11,841 bases of DNA from Candidatus Bathyarchaeota archaeon (GCA_003662715.1 QMYO01000022.1:1-11841); one strand, 5' to 3'; shown: positions 1 to 7,130, counted from the first letter of the stretch. Notes: a model not told the origin generated them from the letters alone. Program-made: numbers and translations.

Positions 1-415
1 AAAAATAGTTTACAGGATAAGCAAATGAATCTTTATTGATTTTATCGCGTTCCTCGAAAGTTTGAGCTGTAAGATAATGTCCGGGCTCAAGGGGGCAAGA
101 ATATTTTCTGTAATGAAGTTCTTTTGGTATTGTTTTGCGTGGAATAGCATACGAAATTGTTATAGTTTCACTCAAGGGTTCTTTTAATAACCAATATCTT
201 GGATATTCAAAGCCACGCTTATAAAATCCACCTGGGCATTCAGGACAGTCAAAAGTACCTGGTGCGATAACATAAAGTTGATTTGGCTCCAGTGTAACAG
301 GTTTTTCAAATATGCATACGCCATCTATCATTGTACCCAAAGCCACTATTGGACCCATCGCATGAGTCTGTGTTGTTAAGGCACAAGTATATGATGTTAA
401 TTGCGAAGTTGGCAA
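1..415 (-). CDS. Partial unrecognised protein, C-terminus beyond the left edge
   Basis: Reading leftward, this frame has no stop from position 553 to the window edge, about 184 codons, which is long for AT-rich DNA. I do not recognise the product. The readable part looks beta-rich and extracellular in style, with segments such as GPIVALGTMIDGVCIFEKP, a CPECPGG cysteine pair (CxxC) and YPRYWLLKEP. The start is uncertain: candidates are TTG at 415 and ATG at 358, neither with a clear ribosome-binding site. The frame stays open upstream to 553, with further plausible sequence (SPPEKITVIGTS), but there it lies antisense to the start of the plus-strand gene at 430. Either the true N-terminus is longer and the plus-strand gene starts later, or the upstream part is chance. 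The stop codon is outside the window. Confidence 0.5.
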   Translation of the reverse strand, partial: MPTSQLTSYTCALTTQTHAMGPIVALGTMIDGVCIFEKPVTLEPNQLYVIAPGTFDCPECPGGFYKRGFEYPRYWLLKEPLSETITISYAIPRKTIPKELHYRKYSCPLEPGHYLTAQTFEERDKINKDSFAYPVNYF

Positions 416-429
416 ATTTACATTAGTGA

Positions 430-1638
430 TTGGTTTGGAAGAGGTTCCTATTACTGTTATTTTTTCTGGTGGGCTATAACAACGCCACCAATCAACACAT
501 TTCGGACTCTGAATTGTTTGATTGTTTACAACATAAGCAAAACTTACAAAAAATCAAACAACTTTTGCGAGAAGGCATAGAAATCAGAGCAAAAGGAACA
601 ATAATTATCGAGGATACTGGTATAACCTACATTCACCCATGCATTTCCGAAACTGGAAAGGTAACTGCAGAAGCAAGGCTGAAAACGAGTCCAGAAGGAA
701 CTTCAGATTTAAAATATGGATTCTATGACCCCATACAGCTCTGCACAATAATGAACATAACAGATTTTTTCAAAGACACAAGATGCTCACCCAACCTTGG
801 AGTAGGAAGAGCCACTATAGATGATAAAACAGCTCTAATCTACAAGGATGGAAGAATCAACGTAAGAAAAGCCAAAGACAAGGAAGACGCCATCCAAACC
901 ATACGCTTGATTTCCCGCAGCCTCTGGGGCGCCATCATCTGCTCCTATTGCGGCAACGCCAGCATAGACTGCGCCTCAGGTGGATGTGAAGAGTGTATAA
1001 CTCGCATTTGCCCAGTTATAAGTGGTGGTCCTCCAGACCCAACCGTGACTAGTCGTAGTATGGTTCAGCAGACCAGTGTTTCAACCATTTTTGGCAAGGT
1101 GAAAATTCTGGAAACAAAGGAGTATTTTGAGGAGGGAATAAGACAACTCGACGATGCCTTTGACATTTTTGAGAAGACAAGCCTCAATATTCTGAAGAAA
1201 CAACCCTTCAATAGCTCAGCGTTAAAGACAATAAAAGATAAAATCGCTGAGATAAACAAATTAGCCATCAAATTTATCGTGGAGACTCCAGACGTGTACG
1301 ATGCCGCCATCGGTTTGATACTGAGCGGTGTGGCTATGGACATAACAAGAATGGCAGATGGGCTCAAGATTGTGACATCCTCGAAAAAAGCGTTGTCTCC
1401 TAACCTTAAAGAACTCTTTTCGGAAGCAGTTACCTTGGCAACTGAAGCATACCACGCTTTTAAAGCAGTGAATTTTGAGAAGGCAGAACATGTTGCTGAG
1501 CGGTACGTGAAGTTTCGAAAGCAGTGGATGGAAGCTTTCAGAGAGATGTCGGAAAAGGATGTGTTGATAGGGATTGAAAAAATAGCGATAAATGGATTTT
1601 ACCTATCACGTCTTCTAATAAAGCCTCTGCCTACATGA
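430..1638 (+). CDS. Unrecognised protein with central six-Cys cluster and PhoU-like helical C-terminal half
   Basis: The 402-residue protein has two visible parts. The first half (about 50-195) contains C105 and C119, then a segment TALIYKDGRINVRKAKD, and ends in a dense cluster C171-x2-C174-x6-C181-x4-C186-x2-C189-x4-C194, which suggests a metal or iron-sulfur site. After a Pro/Gly/Ser linker (about 197-215), residues 228-395 are helical. They include MDITRMADGLKIV (303-315), which resembles the DIERIGDxA-type helices of PhoU/DUF47 proteins. The function is unknown; the PhoU resemblance is by eye. The start is uncertain. TTG 430 gives a hydrophobic N-terminus (RFLLLLFFLVG) that could be a signal or simply antisense noise from the leftward frame. 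TTG 514 and TTG 565 are alternatives, and 514 has a possible TATA (GCTATAACA) at 472-480. The gene converges on the cysteine desulfurase with a 14-nt gap. Confidence 0.75.
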   Translation: MVWKRFLLLLFFLVGYNNATNQHISDSELFDCLQHKQNLQKIKQLLREGIEIRAKGTIIIEDTGITYIHPCISETGKVTAEARLKTSPEGTSDLKYGFYDPIQLCTIMNITDFFKDTRCSPNLGVGRATIDDKTALIYKDGRINVRKAKDKEDAIQTIRLISRSLWGAIICSYCGNASIDCASGGCEECITRICPVISGGPPDPTVTSRSMVQQTSVSTIFGKVKILETKEYFEEGIRQLDDAFDIFEKTSLNILKKQPFNSSALKTIKDKIAEINKLAIKFIVETPDVYDAAIGLILSGVAMDITRMADGLKIVTSSKKALSPNLKELFSEAVTLATEAYHAFKAVNFEKAEHVAERYVKFRKQWMEAFREMSEKDVLIGIEKIAINGFYLSRLLIKPLPT

Positions 1639-1652
1639 GTTAAATGAGGCTC

Positions 1653-2867
1653 TTATTTGGCTATTGTTTCAGCAATTTCGTTCACAGTGGACACCAGCTT
1701 ATCAACCTCATCTTTCGTGTTGTATAAGTAGACAGATGCTCGAACACTTCCAGATTTGTGGATAATGTTTTTGGTGAGAGGAAGGGCGCAATGATGTCCC
1801 GAGCGTACCATAATGTTTGCTGAGACATCTAGTGCAAGAGCCACATCATGGGGGTTCAAGTCACCCACATTAAACGCTATGAGACCAATTCTATACTCTG
1901 GCTCTGGACCATAAACCTCGACTTTGGGAATCGCCGTGAATCCTTCATACATCTGCTTCGTTAGCTCTCTCTCATGGCGCTCAATATTTTCCATCCCAAC
2001 TTCTATTAGATAATCAATTGCTGCCCCGAGCCCTATGGCGTCAGCAACACTTGGGGTTCCAGCCTCAAATCTCATAGGACTCTTCTCAAATGTGTAGTAA
2101 TCAAGACCCACATCTGAGATGGTTCCTCCACCAACGAATAATGGCTCAACCTCATCTATCAGTTCCTCTCGAATGTAAAGGACACCTGAGCCCGTTGGAC
2201 CACACATTTTATGACCGCTAAAGGCGAGAAAGTCACATTTTATCTTCTGTACATCCACTTTCATGTGAGGAACAGATTGAGCACCGTCAACTAGAACGTA
2301 GGCTCCATGCTCATGTGCAATCTCAGTGATTTCTTTAATGGGCGTGATTGTTCCTAATACGTTTGAAACATGGGTTATTGCCACCAGCTTTGTTTTATCA
2401 TCAATTGCTCTCTCAAAGTCCGCGGGGTCTAGAAGTCCATGTATAATTGGTTCCTTAGGCTTAACAATTTCCAAGTCTATGTCACATTTATTTTTTAGAC
2501 GAATCCATGGAATGAAGTTGGAGTGGTGCTCAATGAGTGAAGTTACAATTTTATCTCCTTTCTTCCAGTTTAAGCTATTCGCAACAATGTTAATTCCCTC
2601 AGTGGTATTCCGTGTCATAATGACTTCTGTCTCCGATTTTGCATTAATGAAATCTACAACCTTGGTGCGAGCCAACTCATATTCTTTACTTGCTTTTTGA
2701 GATAAACTGTGGATTCCCCGCCCAACATTTGCTCGATATTGACGATAAAATTCCAGCATCTTTTGAAGCACAGGTTCAGGGGTAAGGCTGCTTGCAGTGT
2801 TATCCATATAGATTACGCCGCTTTCCAAAATTGGAAAATCTTTTCTAACTTTTTGTACGTTAAGCAA
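1653..2867 (-). CDS. sufS: Cysteine desulfurase, SufS/CsdA type (class V aminotransferase fold)
   Basis: This PLP enzyme takes sulfur from L-cysteine as an enzyme persulfide, giving alanine, and supplies iron-sulfur cluster or thio-cofactor synthesis. The 404-residue length fits the family. Visible landmarks are YMDNTASS (20-27), the TRNTTEGIN region (85-93) that contacts the phosphate, SLIEHHSN (110-117), the PLP-ring aspartate in VDGAQSVPH (D194), the Schiff-base lysine in SGHKMCGPTG (K220), RFEAGTP (267-272), and the persulfide cysteine in RSGHHCALP (C360). The short loop around C360 places it in the SufS/group II class rather than the NifS/IscS class. No SufBCD or scaffold gene is adjacent. 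The start is TTG; the nearby upstream ATGs are out of frame. It is divergent from the macro-domain gene. Confidence 0.93.
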   Translation of the reverse strand: MLNVQKVRKDFPILESGVIYMDNTASSLTPEPVLQKMLEFYRQYRANVGRGIHSLSQKASKEYELARTKVVDFINAKSETEVIMTRNTTEGINIVANSLNWKKGDKIVTSLIEHHSNFIPWIRLKNKCDIDLEIVKPKEPIIHGLLDPADFERAIDDKTKLVAITHVSNVLGTITPIKEITEIAHEHGAYVLVDGAQSVPHMKVDVQKIKCDFLAFSGHKMCGPTGSGVLYIREELIDEVEPLFVGGGTISDVGLDYYTFEKSPMRFEAGTPSVADAIGLGAAIDYLIEVGMENIERHERELTKQMYEGFTAIPKVEVYGPEPEYRIGLIAFNVGDLNPHDVALALDVSANIMVRSGHHCALPLTKNIIHKSGSVRASVYLYNTKDEVDKLVSTVNEIAETIAK

Positions 2868-2899
2868 CGTGCATCATCCATGAAAAACAGACGTGTCCA

Positions 2900-2907
2900 T
2901 AATTATA
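2900..2907 (-). promoter_or_regulatory. Possible TATA box for the cysteine desulfurase gene
   Basis: On the minus strand this reads TATAATTA. Its centre is about 37 nt before the TTG start, which would give a leader of roughly 10-12 nt under the usual archaeal TATA-to-start spacing. It is a motif match by eye in an AT-rich intergenic region, so it is only suggestive. Confidence 0.4.
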
Positions 2908-3012
2908 CATTTCTATTCCCAATCCTAAATCAAACCTTATGAATTGCTCGTCTTGTGGATAAATCTTATCTGAATTATGTGCAAAACATAACTCTAATGG
3001 TGAAAATTAAAA

Positions 3013-3561
3013 ATGACAAAAATCGAGCACACTTACAAAAACGTCAAGATAACAGTTACAACCGGCGACATCACAAAACAAAAAGCAGACGCCATCGTAA
3101 ACCCCGCCAACAGTCGTCTAATTATGGGCGGCGGAGCCGCTGGAGCCATCAAAAGAGCTGGAGGAAAAGAAATCGAGGACGAGGCAATCAAAAAAGCTCC
3201 AGTTCCAGTTGGAAAAGCCATAGCAACAGGAGCAGGAAGACTTGAGGCAAAATACGTAATTCACGCACCCACAATGAAGATGCCTGCCATGCGCATCGAC
3301 GCAGAAAACGTAAAGTTAGCGATGAAAGGAGCGCTGGAATGCGCCGAGCAACTAGGAATTAAGAGCATAGTTTTCCCTGGAATGGGCACAGGTGTCGGAG
3401 GTCTCCAACTAGAGGAAGCCGCCGTTATCATGGTAAAGGCGACGAAAAAGCATATTGACGATGGCACATGTTTGAAAGAAATAGTTTTTGTCGGATTTAG
3501 AGACGAGTTAACCAACGCCTTTAAGAAGGCGGTTGAGGAAGTCTTTAAAGAAACGCTGTGA
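3013..3561 (+). CDS. Macro-domain (ADP-ribose-binding) protein, Af1521-like
   Basis: This 182-residue protein is a single macro domain, a fold that binds ADP-ribose and in some members hydrolyses ADP-ribosyl or O-acetyl-ADP-ribose linkages. It shows the GDIT motif (18-21), the nucleotide-binding VNPANSRLIMGGG (29-41) followed by GAIKRAGG, the IHAPT strand (83-87), and the diphosphate loop FPGMGTGVGG (121-130) with LQLEEAA. Length and motif order match stand-alone archaeal members such as Af1521, with no extra domain. The ATG start has a good GGTGA ribosome-binding site at 2999-3003 with a 9-nt spacer. The substrate cannot be told from sequence. Its 3' end contains the first copy of the TGTCGGA motif repeated upstream of the next gene; 139 nt separate it from that gene, which has its own TATA box. 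Confidence 0.9.
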   Translation: MTKIEHTYKNVKITVTTGDITKQKADAIVNPANSRLIMGGGAAGAIKRAGGKEIEDEAIKKAPVPVGKAIATGAGRLEAKYVIHAPTMKMPAMRIDAENVKLAMKGALECAEQLGIKSIVFPGMGTGVGGLQLEEAAVIMVKATKKHIDDGTCLKEIVFVGFRDELTNAFKKAVEEVFKETL

Positions 3562-3708
3562 CTTCAGCGGAATTTGTCGGACAAAACTTTGTACAGCAGA
3601 GGTTATCTTCAAGAAATTGTCGGATTCAGAAGGATAAGGTCTATTCTTTCCGACAGTTTTAAATAGTTATTTCGCTTAATCCTTCTTAGAGAGTGGTATT
3701 GTGTCGGA
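3489..3708. promoter_or_regulatory. Cluster of five TGTCGGA motifs before fae-hps (candidate operators)
   Basis: Exact copies of TGTCGGA lie at 3489-3495, 3575-3581, 3618-3624 and 3702-3708 on the plus strand, and at 3649-3655 on the minus strand (TCCGACA). The copy at 3575 sits in a perfect inverted repeat TTTGTC-G-GACAAA (3573-3585). The copy at 3649 ends one base before the TATA box, in the BRE position, and the copy at 3702 overlaps the GTG start codon. Centre-to-centre distances are 86, 43, 31 and 53 bp, close to whole helical turns. Elsewhere in the window I found by eye only two exact copies, at 1547 and 7228, both inside coding sequence. The two outermost copies are also coding, so they may be coincidental. 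Confidence 0.55.
3657..3666 (+). promoter_or_regulatory. TATA box for the HTH-Fae-Hps gene
   Basis: TTTTAAATAG is centred about 39 nt before the GTG start, predicting transcription from about 3688-3690 and a leader of about 12 nt. This supports GTG 3701 as the true start and therefore the extended N-terminus. A TGTCGGA copy in inverted orientation lies immediately upstream. Confidence 0.65.
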
Positions 3709-5155
3709 ATTTGATGGCAAAAAGCCTAAGACAAGAGAGGAATTCATCAGGTTATTGGCGGCTGCAAAAGAGAAAGATAGACAGATGCGGGTGGCTATGA
3801 AGCGTAGGTCGACAAAACCGACAGTTTCTGGCACGGCGAAAATAATGAAGGTGCATCGTGATACGCTTTATGAGTGGATGCGGGAATTTGGTGTTGAGTT
3901 TGAGGATGTTGGTAGAAGAGAATTGATGCCTGCAGATGTTATGAGAAAGCCTGAAAAGTTCACTTACTTAATAGGCGAGGCTTTGGCAGGTGAAGGTCCA
4001 GAAGTTGCGCATGTGGATTTGATAATTGGCGATAAAAACGGTCCGGTGGGAGAGGCTTTCGCAAACGGTTTATCTACTTTGTCTATGGGGCATACGCCTC
4101 TTCTTGCAGTTATTAGACCAAACCTTCCGCCTAAGCCGCACACTCTTTTGGTTCCTAAGGTCACTGTGAAGAATCTTGAGCAAGCGGGAAAAATATTTGG
4201 TCCTGCTCAGGCAGCGGTAGCTAAAGGAGTGGCTGACGCTGTTGAAGAAGGCATTATACCAAAGGATAAGCTTGAAGACTGGGTCATAATAACCAGCGTT
4301 TTTGTGCATCCAGAAGCAAAGGACTATCGGAAGATTTACCAGTACAATTATGGTGCCACAAAATTAGCTTTGAAAAGAGCTTTAGCCAAATATCCGCCGT
4401 TGGAGAAGATAATATATGATAAAGACAGAGCCACGCATCCAATCATGGGATACAAAGTGCCACGATTATGGAGACCGCCCTATATTCAAATTGCTCTCGA
4501 CATCCCAAGCCTAGAAAGAACAAAGAAGATTATAAGTGCATTGCCGAAAAGCGACAGGCTGATTCTAGAGGTTGGTACTCCCTTACTGAAGAAGTATGGA
4601 ACAAGGGTGATTCGTGACCTTAGAGAATTAGCTCCAGACATGTTTATAGTGGCAGATTTAAAAACTCTCGACGTTGGAAAGGTAGAGGTTGACTTAGCCT
4701 TTGATGAAACAGCGGATGCAGTGGTGGCTTCTGGCTTAGCGGCTTCAGAGACTCTTAACAAATTCATTTATGAAGCAAAGAGGCTGGGAATCTATGCTGC
4801 TGTAGATATGATGAATGTGGAAGACCCTGTTCAAAAGCTTCGGATGTTGAAAACGTTTCCTGACATCGTGATTTTACATCGTGCCATAGACGTGGAGAAG
4901 AGAACAGGGAAAACTCGTTGGGACATCATCAAAGAGTTGCGTCAAGCTTTCAAAGAGGAGAAGTTCTTGGTGGCTGTTGCGGGTGGAATTATTCCTGAAA
5001 CTGCGCCTGAGGCTTTAGAGCGTGGAGCGGACATTATTATTGTTGGTAGATATATAACGCAGTCCAAGGATATTGAACGTTCAGTTAGGGAATTCTTGAA
5101 ATGCACCAAGGAGATGAAAGTAGACATAGACCTGTTCAGAGTGCATGTGGAGTAA
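3701..5155 (+). CDS. fae-hps: Bifunctional Fae-Hps with N-terminal helix-turn-helix domain
   Basis: Fae condenses formaldehyde with tetrahydromethanopterin; Hps interconverts formaldehyde plus ribulose 5-phosphate with hexulose 6-phosphate, and many archaea run it in reverse to make pentose phosphate. The Fae part covers about 88-250, with the expected catalytic His in EVAHVDL (H104), the [12 protein letters not shown] segment, PNLPPKP (140-146) and [11 protein letters not shown]. The Hps TIM-barrel covers about 258-484, with LEVGTPL (289-295), VADLKTLD (317-324), LHRAID (392-397), AVAGGI (425-430) and the phosphate site IIIVGR. Known fused Fae-Hps proteins start almost directly at the FxIGEAL segment. 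Here about 85 residues precede it: a charged helix (12-36) and a Fis-like helix-turn-helix (about 41-66, [20 protein letters not shown]). The TATA box at 3657 supports the GTG start. ATGs near 3926 or 3941 would give an ordinary-length protein but would leave the HTH unexplained. Confidence 0.95.
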   Translation: MSEFDGKKPKTREEFIRLLAAAKEKDRQMRVAMKRRSTKPTVSGTAKIMKVHRDTLYEWMREFGVEFEDVGRRELMPADVMRKPEKFTYLIGEALAGEGPEVAHVDLIIGDKNGPVGEAFANGLSTLSMGHTPLLAVIRPNLPPKPHTLLVPKVTVKNLEQAGKIFGPAQAAVAKGVADAVEEGIIPKDKLEDWVIITSVFVHPEAKDYRKIYQYNYGATKLALKRALAKYPPLEKIIYDKDRATHPIMGYKVPRLWRPPYIQIALDIPSLERTKKIISALPKSDRLILEVGTPLLKKYGTRVIRDLRELAPDMFIVADLKTLDVGKVEVDLAFDETADAVVASGLAASETLNKFIYEAKRLGIYAAVDMMNVEDPVQKLRMLKTFPDIVILHRAIDVEKRTGKTRWDIIKELRQAFKEEKFLVAVAGGIIPETAPEALERGADIIIVGRYITQSKDIERSVREFLKCTKEMKVDIDLFRVHVE

Positions 5156-5174
5156 GCTGATTCCTCTCTTTGAT

Positions 5175-5248
5175 GTACAATGCATCGTGGGGCTCGTAAA
5201 GCTAGACTAGATGTTAGTCTGAAAAACAGATTGTACCCTTTTATCTTT
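5175..5248 (+). terminator. Folded intergenic element with T-rich tail, likely terminator of fae-hps
   Basis: The 93-nt gap between two convergent genes holds an outer inverted repeat GTACAAT (5175-5181) / ATTGTAC (5230-5236). It encloses a perfect 6-bp hairpin AGACTA-GATGT-TAGTCT (5204-5220) and a weaker GGCT/AGCT pairing just before it. The T-rich stretch CCCTTTTATCTTTCT follows on the plus strand. The simplest reading is a structured terminator or 3' end for the upstream Fae-Hps transcript. The minus-strand side has no T-tract. A small structured RNA is possible but unsupported: it lacks clean C/D-box motifs. Confidence 0.4.
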
Positions 5249-5731
5249 CTATATGCGAGGAGCCCTTCTAGCCATTTTTAAATTGATTAGAAGAGTGCAG
5301 TTCTTTTTGGGGCAGACCAGACATAATTTGCTGCAGTATCTTTCGTATTCCATGAAATTTAGTAGATTCTTAATTTCTTCAAGGTTTGTTGGTTTGATTT
5401 CAGCTATCCATCCAGACCCATAAGGGTCTTGACTTATTATGTGAGGGTTATCTATCACTCTTCTGTTTATTCTCTCCAGTCTTCCGCTGATTGGTGCATG
5501 TATGTCTAAGACGAAATTCCAAGTTTCTACGACTCCGAAGGGTTTCATTTGTCTAACTTTTTTGCCTACGGATTCGGTCCAAACATAAGTTATTCCTTTG
5601 AGATGTTTACAGAGGCAGATGTAATCGGATAATCCAACTTTGACATATCCTTGAGGAGTTATTTTTGCCCAAGTGTGTGCACGTGTGTATAATCTGCTCT
5701 TCTCTTTGTATTCGGTGTCACCCACGTTCAT
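5249..5731 (-). CDS. Glycine-cleavage H-protein homologue lacking the lipoyl-lysine, with a Cys-rich tail
   Basis: GcvH normally carries a lipoyl-lysine arm that shuttles the aminomethyl group of glycine. This 160-residue protein keeps the H-protein framework: YTRAHTWAKI (15-24), VGLSDY (32-37), VGKKVRQMKPFGVVET (55-70), PISGRLERIN (80-89), DNP, DPYGSGWIAEIKP (102-114) and MEYERY. In the canonical ESVKA segment the lysine position is replaced: the sequence reads ETWNF, with N72 where lipoyl-lysine should be. It is therefore unlikely to be lipoylated there. Beyond the usual C-terminus is C133-x3-C137-x2-C140-x4-C145 plus a basic tail, and C39/C41 lie in the domain. No other glycine-cleavage gene is nearby. 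ATG 5731 is only 3 nt from the GGAG ribosome-binding site; GTG 5725, two codons in, has 9-nt spacing and may be the true start. The role is unknown. Confidence 0.85.
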   Translation of the reverse strand: MNVGDTEYKEKSRLYTRAHTWAKITPQGYVKVGLSDYICLCKHLKGITYVWTESVGKKVRQMKPFGVVETWNFVLDIHAPISGRLERINRRVIDNPHIISQDPYGSGWIAEIKPTNLEEIKNLLNFMEYERYCSKLCLVCPKKNCTLLINLKMARRAPRI

Positions 5732-5755
5732 CTTCTCCTTTTTATGATGCTTTTA

Positions 5756-5764
5756 CTTAAATAA
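5756..5764 (-). promoter_or_regulatory. Possible TATA box for the H-protein homologue
   Basis: The minus strand reads TTATTTAAG, centred about 29 nt before ATG 5731 and 35 nt before GTG 5725. This implies a very short leader and fits GTG 5725 slightly better if the GGAG at 5735-5738 is to be transcribed. It is a motif match only. Confidence 0.4.
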
Positions 5765-5818
5765 TGTTCACGCTTAGACATTAGGGTTTCTGTTTTTATT
5801 GGAAACCGCAGTTATTTG

Positions 5819-7105
5819 TTATGTTCCTGCATCTGAACTTCGCAGTTCAAGATAATCAAAAACCACGTTGACATAGACTTTCGCCATATTTATCACATCC
5901 TCAGCATATACGAACTCATCATAAGTATGAGCCAGCTCTTCATAGCCAGGACCAAACGAAACAGTTGGTATGCCCAGTTGTTCTCTAAAACTGTGAGCGT
6001 CACTGGTTGCAGCCATGAAGGTGGCTGGCGGCTTGTAGCCAAACACCTTTTTAGCATGATTCTGGAGAACCTTGATGATGGGGGCGTTGGCTGGCGTGTA
6101 GGAGGGCATTGTGCGGTTCACAACTTGGCATTCAAAGTTTTCTGGGAGAATGCTGCGTACAAAGTCTTCAACGCCATCTGGGTTGCCACCTATTGGAACT
6201 CTAATGTCCACTTCTGCTTCGCATTTCTCCGGTACCACGTTGATTTTGGTTCCGCCAGTTAGGGTTCCCACATTAACTGTATAATGGTCAAGAGCTTTCG
6301 TGAGGCTTTTCGGGGATATTCCGCTTTTCCTTGCAACCTTTCTCAGCAGGGTTTTTCCACCGCGGATAAGTGGTTTGGCGCTGTTTGGAGTTTTCACCTT
6401 TGATTCTTCTAGTATTTTCAATTTGGGAAGAAAGTTGGTGAGCATGAAGATTGCATTTTTCCCTAACATTGGACGGCTTCCATGGGAAGGTTTACCGTGC
6501 GCAGTGATTTTAAGCCAGCAAGCTCCGCGTTCACCCGCAACAATTGAATAGTCACCGTTAAGATAGCCTGTTGGCTCAGCGATTAAACAAGCATCACCAG
6601 ATAATTTTTTGTTTTTAAGCAGCCAAGAAGTGCCTCCTGGTCCCGGAGCTTCTTCATCGGAAACGCTGGCGACAACCAGTCTTCCCGAGAGCGTATTTTC
6701 AAACTCTTTGAGGACAGCTATGGTCATAAGCATGGCGGCGGCTCCGCCTTTCATGTCGGTGGCTCCGCGACCGAGAATTTTTCCGCTTCTAACTTCTGCT
6801 TTGTATGGGTGGAATGTCCAGTGTGAAATGTCACCTGCGGGAACCACGTCTAGGTGTCCACATAAGATTAGGGTGGGCTTTGTTTTTCCGATGGATGCTA
6901 CGATGCTGGTGTGACCTTTAGTTGGTTCAAATTTTTCATATGATATCGCCTCGCTTTGGAGGAAGTGTTCAGCTACGCTGGCTACTTTAGAAACGTCGCC
7001 GGGAGGGTTCTCGCCTTCAGCTTGAATAAGCTTGCAGCAGAGGTCGATTAGGTCTTGTTCACGGTCTTCAACGCGCTTGACAATTTTAGCTTTTAAGCCT
7101 TTCAT
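5819..7105 (-). CDS. M20-family zinc metallo-deacylase/peptidase (ArgE/DapE-like)
   Basis: This family hydrolyses N-acyl or peptide bonds with two zinc ions; members include N-acetylornithine deacetylase, succinyl-diaminopimelate desuccinylase and carboxypeptidases. The 428-residue protein shows the full active-site set: GHLDVVP (H84, D86), GRGATDMKGG (D117 bridging metals), SDEEAPGPGG (E151 general base, E152 metal), AEPTG (E177) and a late AHTYDE (H393). The lid/dimerisation domain (about 190-310) contains HGKPSHGSRP, with the substrate-contacting histidine of the family, and the GGTKINVVPEKCE segment. The length is slightly above many ArgE/DapE proteins, with an insertion around 235-275. 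No arginine or lysine biosynthesis gene is adjacent, so the substrate cannot be assigned. The ATG start has a weak GTGGGA upstream and a TATA-like element close by. Confidence 0.92.
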   Translation of the reverse strand: MKGLKAKIVKRVEDREQDLIDLCCKLIQAEGENPPGDVSKVASVAEHFLQSEAISYEKFEPTKGHTSIVASIGKTKPTLILCGHLDVVPAGDISHWTFHPYKAEVRSGKILGRGATDMKGGAAAMLMTIAVLKEFENTLSGRLVVASVSDEEAPGPGGTSWLLKNKKLSGDACLIAEPTGYLNGDYSIVAGERGACWLKITAHGKPSHGSRPMLGKNAIFMLTNFLPKLKILEESKVKTPNSAKPLIRGGKTLLRKVARKSGISPKSLTKALDHYTVNVGTLTGGTKINVVPEKCEAEVDIRVPIGGNPDGVEDFVRSILPENFECQVVNRTMPSYTPANAPIIKVLQNHAKKVFGYKPPATFMAATSDAHSFREQLGIPTVSFGPGYEELAHTYDEFVYAEDVINMAKVYVNVVFDYLELRSSDAGT

Positions 7106-7124
7106 TTATTTCCCACTGAACTCA

Positions 7125-7130
7125 ATTATA
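7125..7130 (-). promoter_or_regulatory. Possible TATA box for the M20 gene
   Basis: The minus strand reads TATAAT within GCTTATAATTG, ending about 20 nt before the ATG. This spacing would fit a leaderless or near-leaderless transcript. It is a weak match by eye. Confidence 0.3.

Noticed and set aside
2326..2700. Plus-strand frame of 124 codons opposite the cysteine desulfurase
   Set aside because: It lies wholly antisense to a clearly conserved PLP enzyme, and its product shows no recognisable pattern.
2955..3245. Plus-strand frame of 96 codons overlapping the macro-domain gene
   Set aside because: It is the +1 shadow of the macro domain: an Arg/Lys/Ser-rich low-complexity product with no domain. 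The in-phase macro frame has all the family motifs and a good GGTGA site.
5170..5222. Possible C/D-box small RNA (TTGATGT ... GTCTGA)
   Set aside because: The C box does not match RTGATGA and no clear internal D'/C' pair exists. The sequence is better explained by the inverted repeats and T-tract.
5927..6914. Three plus-strand frames of 83-111 codons opposite the M20 gene
   Set aside because: All lie antisense to the intact M20 enzyme, whose catalytic motifs are continuous; the antisense products carry no motifs.
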